Below are positions 60,265-64,000 of a stretch of DNA of 64,000 nucleotides, piece after piece. The translations under genes were made by a program, and so were the position numbers. Within the stretch, counting starts at the first letter, position 1. Each line of letters starts with the position of its first letter. Under the pieces are notes generated by a model. That model made no database searches. It saw only the letters and a list, made by a program, of their open reading frames with translations, and was not told the DNA's origin. Source of the DNA: Emmonsiellopsis sp. PD_33 (lineage: Eukaryota; Ascomycota; Eurotiomycetes; Onygenales; Ajellomycetaceae); the NCBI GenBank assembly GCA_032988165.1, contig JANTQF010000082.1, positions 61,998-125,997 of the forward strand, given 5' to 3'.

Positions 60265-61302
60265 GGTGGTGGGCGGGGGTATGGGAGTCTGTTATATGTG
60301 GAATACAGATACAGACAAGGCGATATCAACACAACGCAGACGGGGATCGACTAGAACGACGGTCTATGGTAGCAACAGAGGTGGACTCTGGACAGCCAGA
60401 CAGGGGAAGTAATCAGACAGAGAGTTGTGGCTTCCCGGCCATAAATATCACGGCAGTCTCAGCCGGGCATTGTTGCTTGTTGATTCACCGGCAGAATGCT
60501 GAAAGAGTGCTTGTCTGGGGAAGAAAGAAGGGAATATACAACACAACCTGGTCTTATTCTCCTCTGCTTCTTGCGGTGGGCATCCCGAGGAGGAGATGCA
60601 ATAGCGAAGAAGAAATAACATAAAACAAAACATATCAAATAGTCCCAGCTCGCTTCCAGCAAATAAGAGATGCGTTGGCCAGACAAACCCCTGTCCCGCC
60701 TCGCCAGTGAGAGCAGACAAGGAAAGCAACTGAATTTGCCATGGCGGTCTGATTCGCAAGATGCAAAGGGACAATCTGCATCAAGGCCGGATGCAGCGTT
60801 GCGATGTCTGTTGCGGTGTGCAACTGCTGGGCGGGAGAATGCATAGAAGCATAGAAGCATACTCTGTAGAATTGTTTGATATCATGTTGGATATGATATC
60901 TAAATGGAACAGATAAAGACATAACCAGATGGGATGTCCAGTTATGCATTGGTTATGCACTATTATTATACCACGCCAATAAAGAAGCAGTCCAGGGGCG
61001 ATTTCGATCTCAGCGGACAGTATAGAGAAACAACAAGCCACAGACGACGTGGCTGCAGCTGGATGGCTGAACAGTAACTACATGTAAATAGCATTGTATC
61101 GTAGATAGTAGTCAACTATTTAACTAAATTAATTGCCCCTCGATCCGATCTAGTTGGTTCAGGGACCACAATTTTCAGCCGGGAACCATGAACTAACTTC
61201 AGCTCGCTCTGAGTCTGATGTCCGTCTTCCAACCAACATCTATCCCACCCCCATCGTAACTATAGTTACCCATCCCGTCGCCGTTCGCTGTCCCGTCCCA
61301 CC
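60265..61302. promoter_or_regulatory. Divergent intergenic region between two uncharacterised genes
   Basis: 1,038 bp. A minus-strand open frame at 60459-60860 is not supported as a gene. No recognised site. Confidence 0.45.
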
Positions 61303-62467
61303 ATGCCGCCGTTCCGCAACCTCTTCCCCAGGCGGCCCCCCGTCACCGTCACCGTCGACGCCCCCGACGACCCCCCGCCGCCCGCCGACACCCCGCAGCG
61401 GGCCTCGCTCAGTCTGCGCCGCGGCAGAGACGAGCAGCCCAACGAATACAAGATGAGCGGTACGGATAGTTATCCTATACCTGGCCATAAATATCATACC
61501 CCGGTGCTGACAACGAGATGGTATCTGTGTAGTGGTCAACGACAGCGGGATCTATCTTCCTGTATGACATCCATACCCAGCATCTATCTACTCAACCACC
61601 ATCCAATTAACTTAACAAATAAAGCCCTCCCCCCCCGAAAAGAAATCCTTCTGGCCCCGCTCCTCCTCCCGCTCCACCTCCAAACACCGCAACCTCGTCG
61701 ACGAAAACGAACCCTTCTCCATCTCCCGCGAATCCTTCGACTCGTATCGGCGCTCATTCGTAAGATCCTCCCTCACCACCAACTATATATTCATACCTCC
61801 ATAAACTAACCTCGCCCAGGACATCTCCGCCCGCTCCCCAATCAGCCAATCCGACAACTACAGCAACTCCACCACCCCCTTCGCCTCCCGCACCTCGCTC
61901 GACTCGCGCCTCTCCGCCTCCGCATCCGCATCCCGCCTCGCCGCGCCCCGCTCACCCATAATAAACAATAATAACATCAACATCAACGCCCGCCACTCCT
62001 TCGATCAACAACCACCCCACCAATACAAACACCACCCCGCAGACTCAGACACAGACTCAGACTCAGACACAGACACAGACCCAGAAACCAAACCCAACAC
62101 CAACACCAAACCCAAAACCAAAGACCTCGACACCTTCGTCGACATCGGCCTCGCAGACGACTCATCAACCACGAAACCGAAGCGGAGGGGGATGGGGATG
62201 GGGTTAGGGATGGGGTTCTTCTCGCGCTTTGGAGATTCAGCTTCGGAATCTGGTGCTGGTGCTGGTGCTGGTGCTGGTACCATTGCGGGTGCTGGTGCGG
62301 GGAGTCGGTCGTCGTTTCATATTCCCGTTCCGGGGCGGAGGAGGGAAGGGGGCGTGGGCGGTGGGGGCGCACATGTGGCGGAGTTGGGGAGTTTGAAGGG
62401 TGGTGATGGTGGCGCTGGTCATGGTCATGGTCATGGTGGTGGTGGTGATGGGATGAATGTGGGATGA
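61303..62467 (+). CDS. Low-complexity fungal protein with SFDSYRRSFDISARSP motif, function unknown
   Basis: Not assigned a function. CDS is join(61303..61459,61533..61561,61625..61759,61820..62467), 322 aa; exon 2 is 29 nt and intron 2 ends in AAG. The first ~110 residues look constrained: MPPFRNLFPRR, SLSLRRGRDEQPNEYKMS, VVNDSGIYLPPSPPEKKSFW and SISRESFDSYRRSFDISARS. The rest is low complexity: an Asp/Ser/Thr repeat (about 200-225), a KPKRRG basic patch followed by FFSRFGD, Gly-Ala repeats and a Gly/His tail. Disordered and probably phosphorylated (many SP and RxxS sites). No membrane segment. Divergent neighbour of another uncharacterised protein. Confidence 0.75.
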
Positions 62468-63200
62468 GATATGGTATTGTATGGGGAAGAGGGTATTGTG
62501 TGTGGTGTGTGTGTGTATATGACTTGATGATTTGATTGCTGTGATTGATTGATTGATTAATGGGTCAATGAATGAATGAATGGGTGGGTTTGGTTTGGTT
62601 TGGTTTTCTAGCTGGGTTGGTTCTGTTCAGGGTGAGATGGGGAAATATATCCCCATCCCTTTTTCTCTCCCCTTTCCCCCCTTTTTTTCTTCTCTTTCCA
62701 TCCCTTTCTAGTTTGCATTTCTTGTATATCCCAATCTTCTTTACTTAATCTTAATAATACCCTAGCTATACCTACTAAATACGGATGAAAGACATCCCAA
62801 TCCCGCAGCATGACTTTATTACTATTAAATCACTAAGAACCTCTCCCTCCCCTCTAATATTTCACATAAAAATCACATTTATCCCTACATTTCAATCAAT
62901 GAACTAATCAATCAATCAATTAATGCATACATATAATTAAGTTAAATATGTACTATTAAATATTAACATCTCTCCACGCGGCGACTGGAGTGTATCCGAT
63001 GTTTAAACAGAACTTTTGTAGTATAAAAAAGAATGCCTTGCAACTTTTTATAGGATGGTTTTATCCTCTCTCTCTCTCTTTTTTCCCCCTTGTGTCTTAT
63101 TCTTTTCGCTGACCTCTCTCCGCATCTTGAAAAGAAAGCTGAAAAAAAAACCAAATTAGTTTAGTTTACTTCTGTTTACCTCTTCTAACTCTTTTCTCTC
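62468..63200. other. Convergent intergenic region
   Basis: 733 bp, AT-rich, with TGATTGATTGATT and AATGAATGAATG repeats (62530-62585), a pyrimidine tract (62640-62710) and a CT run (63063-63085). No gene seen. Confidence 0.5.
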
Positions 63201-64000
63201 TCAAACTAATAAACGTGGAAGTGGAGGGATGGATGTAATAAGCTGGTTCCAACGGTCGGACGCTGCCTTTCCTGATAGAGTGTCGACTTCCTGGGCTGAT
63301 GTTCGGCAATACGCCACTGTTTCGGGAGGAGCATTACATGGGGATTCGAGTCGGTTGCAGATGTAGGCTGTCAAGGGATTAATAATCTTTGCCGGGTTAT
63401 GCTGGAAATCTTTCGTGTTTTCCATATAGTATTGGTATTCACGAATGCTTGGATCGTATTGATAGGTGATTAGCGGTGCACCGCAGTAACCGTAGACACC
63501 GAATGTTGGGCTGGGTGAGGGTGTGGTTGTGGTTGTGGTTGGTGTTCCTGTTGTAGTCACAGGGGTCATAGGGGTCGTGGTAGTCACAGGGGTCATCGGC
63601 GTGGTAGTAGTCATAGGAGTGGTAGGAGTGGCCGGTGTGGTGGTAGCCGGCGTGGTAGGAGTCATAGGGGTAGTGGTGGTCTCAGGGGTAGTGGTGGTCA
63701 CAGGGGTAGTGGTGGTCACAGGGGTTGTGGTGGCTGGTGTGGTGGTGGCCGGTGTGGTGGTAGTCCCAGGGGTAGTGGTGGCCGGCGTAGTGGTGGTCAC
63801 AGGAGTGGTAGGAGTCTCAGGGGTAGTAGTGGCCGGTGTAGCGGTAGTCTCAGGGGTAGTAGTAGCCGGCGTAGTAGGAGTCTCAGGGGTAGTGGGTGCG
63901 GTCTGTTGGGACAGTCCTGGGCGAGTACAGGGCCGCTGGGGGCTCGTGGACGCGTGAGGTCGCGCAGCCGGGGTCACACTGGCTGCTTGTGCCGCACGTA
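63201..64000 (-). CDS. Thr/Pro-repeat protein, N-terminus beyond the window
   Basis: Partial: the frame is open from the right edge to a stop at 63201 (about 266 residues). An Ala/Gln/Pro-rich part is followed by about 125 residues of TTTP-, TPET- and TTTPVT-like repeats, typical of O-glycosylated wall or secreted proteins. The C-terminal ~110 residues are non-repetitive with about five cysteines (YGYCGAPLITYQYD; YICNRLESPCNAPP; VAYCRTS). There is no hydrophobic GPI-type tail; it ends PPLPRLLV. The start and any signal peptide lie outside the window. I do not recognise the C-terminal domain. A surface or secreted role is inference from the repeat type. Confidence 0.65.
   Translation of the reverse strand, partial: RAAQAASVTPAARPHASTSPQRPCTRPGLSQQTAPTTPETPTTPATTTPETTATPATTTPETPTTPVTTTTPATTTPGTTTTPATTTPATTTPVTTTTPVTTTTPETTTTPMTPTTPATTTPATPTTPMTTTTPMTPVTTTTPMTPVTTTGTPTTTTTTPSPSPTFGVYGYCGAPLITYQYDPSIREYQYYMENTKDFQHNPAKIINPLTAYICNRLESPCNAPPETVAYCRTSAQEVDTLSGKAASDRWNQLITSIPPLPRLLV
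63520..63895. repeat. Minisatellite encoding Thr/Pro repeats
   Basis: Degenerate units of GTGGTGGTC, ACAGGGGTA and GTGGTAGCC type (plus strand) repeat over about 375 bp inside the partial gene. The antisense strand is also open and would encode only Val/Gly/Ala/Ile/Thr/Ser repeats, which shows how compositional the open frames here are. Confidence 0.8.

Noticed and set aside
60459..60860. A 133-codon minus-strand frame in the divergent intergenic region
   Set aside because: No conserved features; Cys/Ser/Leu content is typical of random frames.
63523..63957. A plus-strand frame made almost only of Val, Gly, Ala and Ile
   Set aside because: It is the antisense reading of the Thr/Pro minisatellite; repeats without stops keep both strands open.

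Overview
This window comes from the nuclear genome of a filamentous ascomycete (Pezizomycotina, most likely Eurotiales such as Aspergillus, Penicillium or a relative). The signs are many 50-95 bp GT-AG introns, CDSs that close in frame only after splicing, and typical ascomycete genes (SskB-type MAPKKK, Chd1, Rli1, Prp40, Trs65, Nup120, Iml2, Rad51/UvsC). I rebuilt 21 complete protein-coding genes and two that run off the window edges. Splice phases were checked by hand and almost all models sum to a whole number of codons. I saw no tRNA, rRNA, intact transposon or CRISPR array.

Layout. 1-16 kb: the C-terminally cut HOG-pathway MAPKKK (-), an ammonium transporter with upstream GATA sites (+), a three-finger C2H2 protein (+), an ankyrin-repeat protein (-) and a secreted rhamnogalacturonan acetylesterase (-). 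16-33 kb: chromatin remodeller Chd1 (-), divergent from the ABCE1 ribosome-recycling factor Rli1 (+); splicing factor Prp40 (-), divergent from TRAPPII subunit Trs65 (+); then an Mpv17/PMP22-family membrane protein (+).

33-41 kb: phosphoglycerate kinase (+), then a three-gene aromatic-catabolism group. It holds an intradiol dioxygenase (-), a beta-propeller muconate-lactonizing enzyme (+) and a fusion of two dimeric alpha/beta-barrel (EthD-like) modules with a 3-oxoadipate enol-lactonase-like alpha/beta hydrolase (+). Together these could take catechol to 3-oxoadipate. The N-terminal half of the fusion could supply the muconolactone isomerase step, which is otherwise missing here. This is the most interesting system in the window.

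41-64 kb: proteasome subunit Sem1 (-) divergent from Iml2 (+), with a helically phased repeat motif between them; a DHA1-type MFS transporter (+); an epoxide hydrolase (-); nucleoporin Nup120 (-); recombinase Rad51 (-). A divergent pair of poorly characterised proteins follows, then a Thr/Pro-repeat protein (-) cut by the right edge.

Several genes carry microexons (12, 18, 18, 22, 26 and 29 nt), and three introns appear to need a non-canonical AAG 3' splice site. Intergenic spaces hold mostly promoter and UTR sequence with simple repeats.
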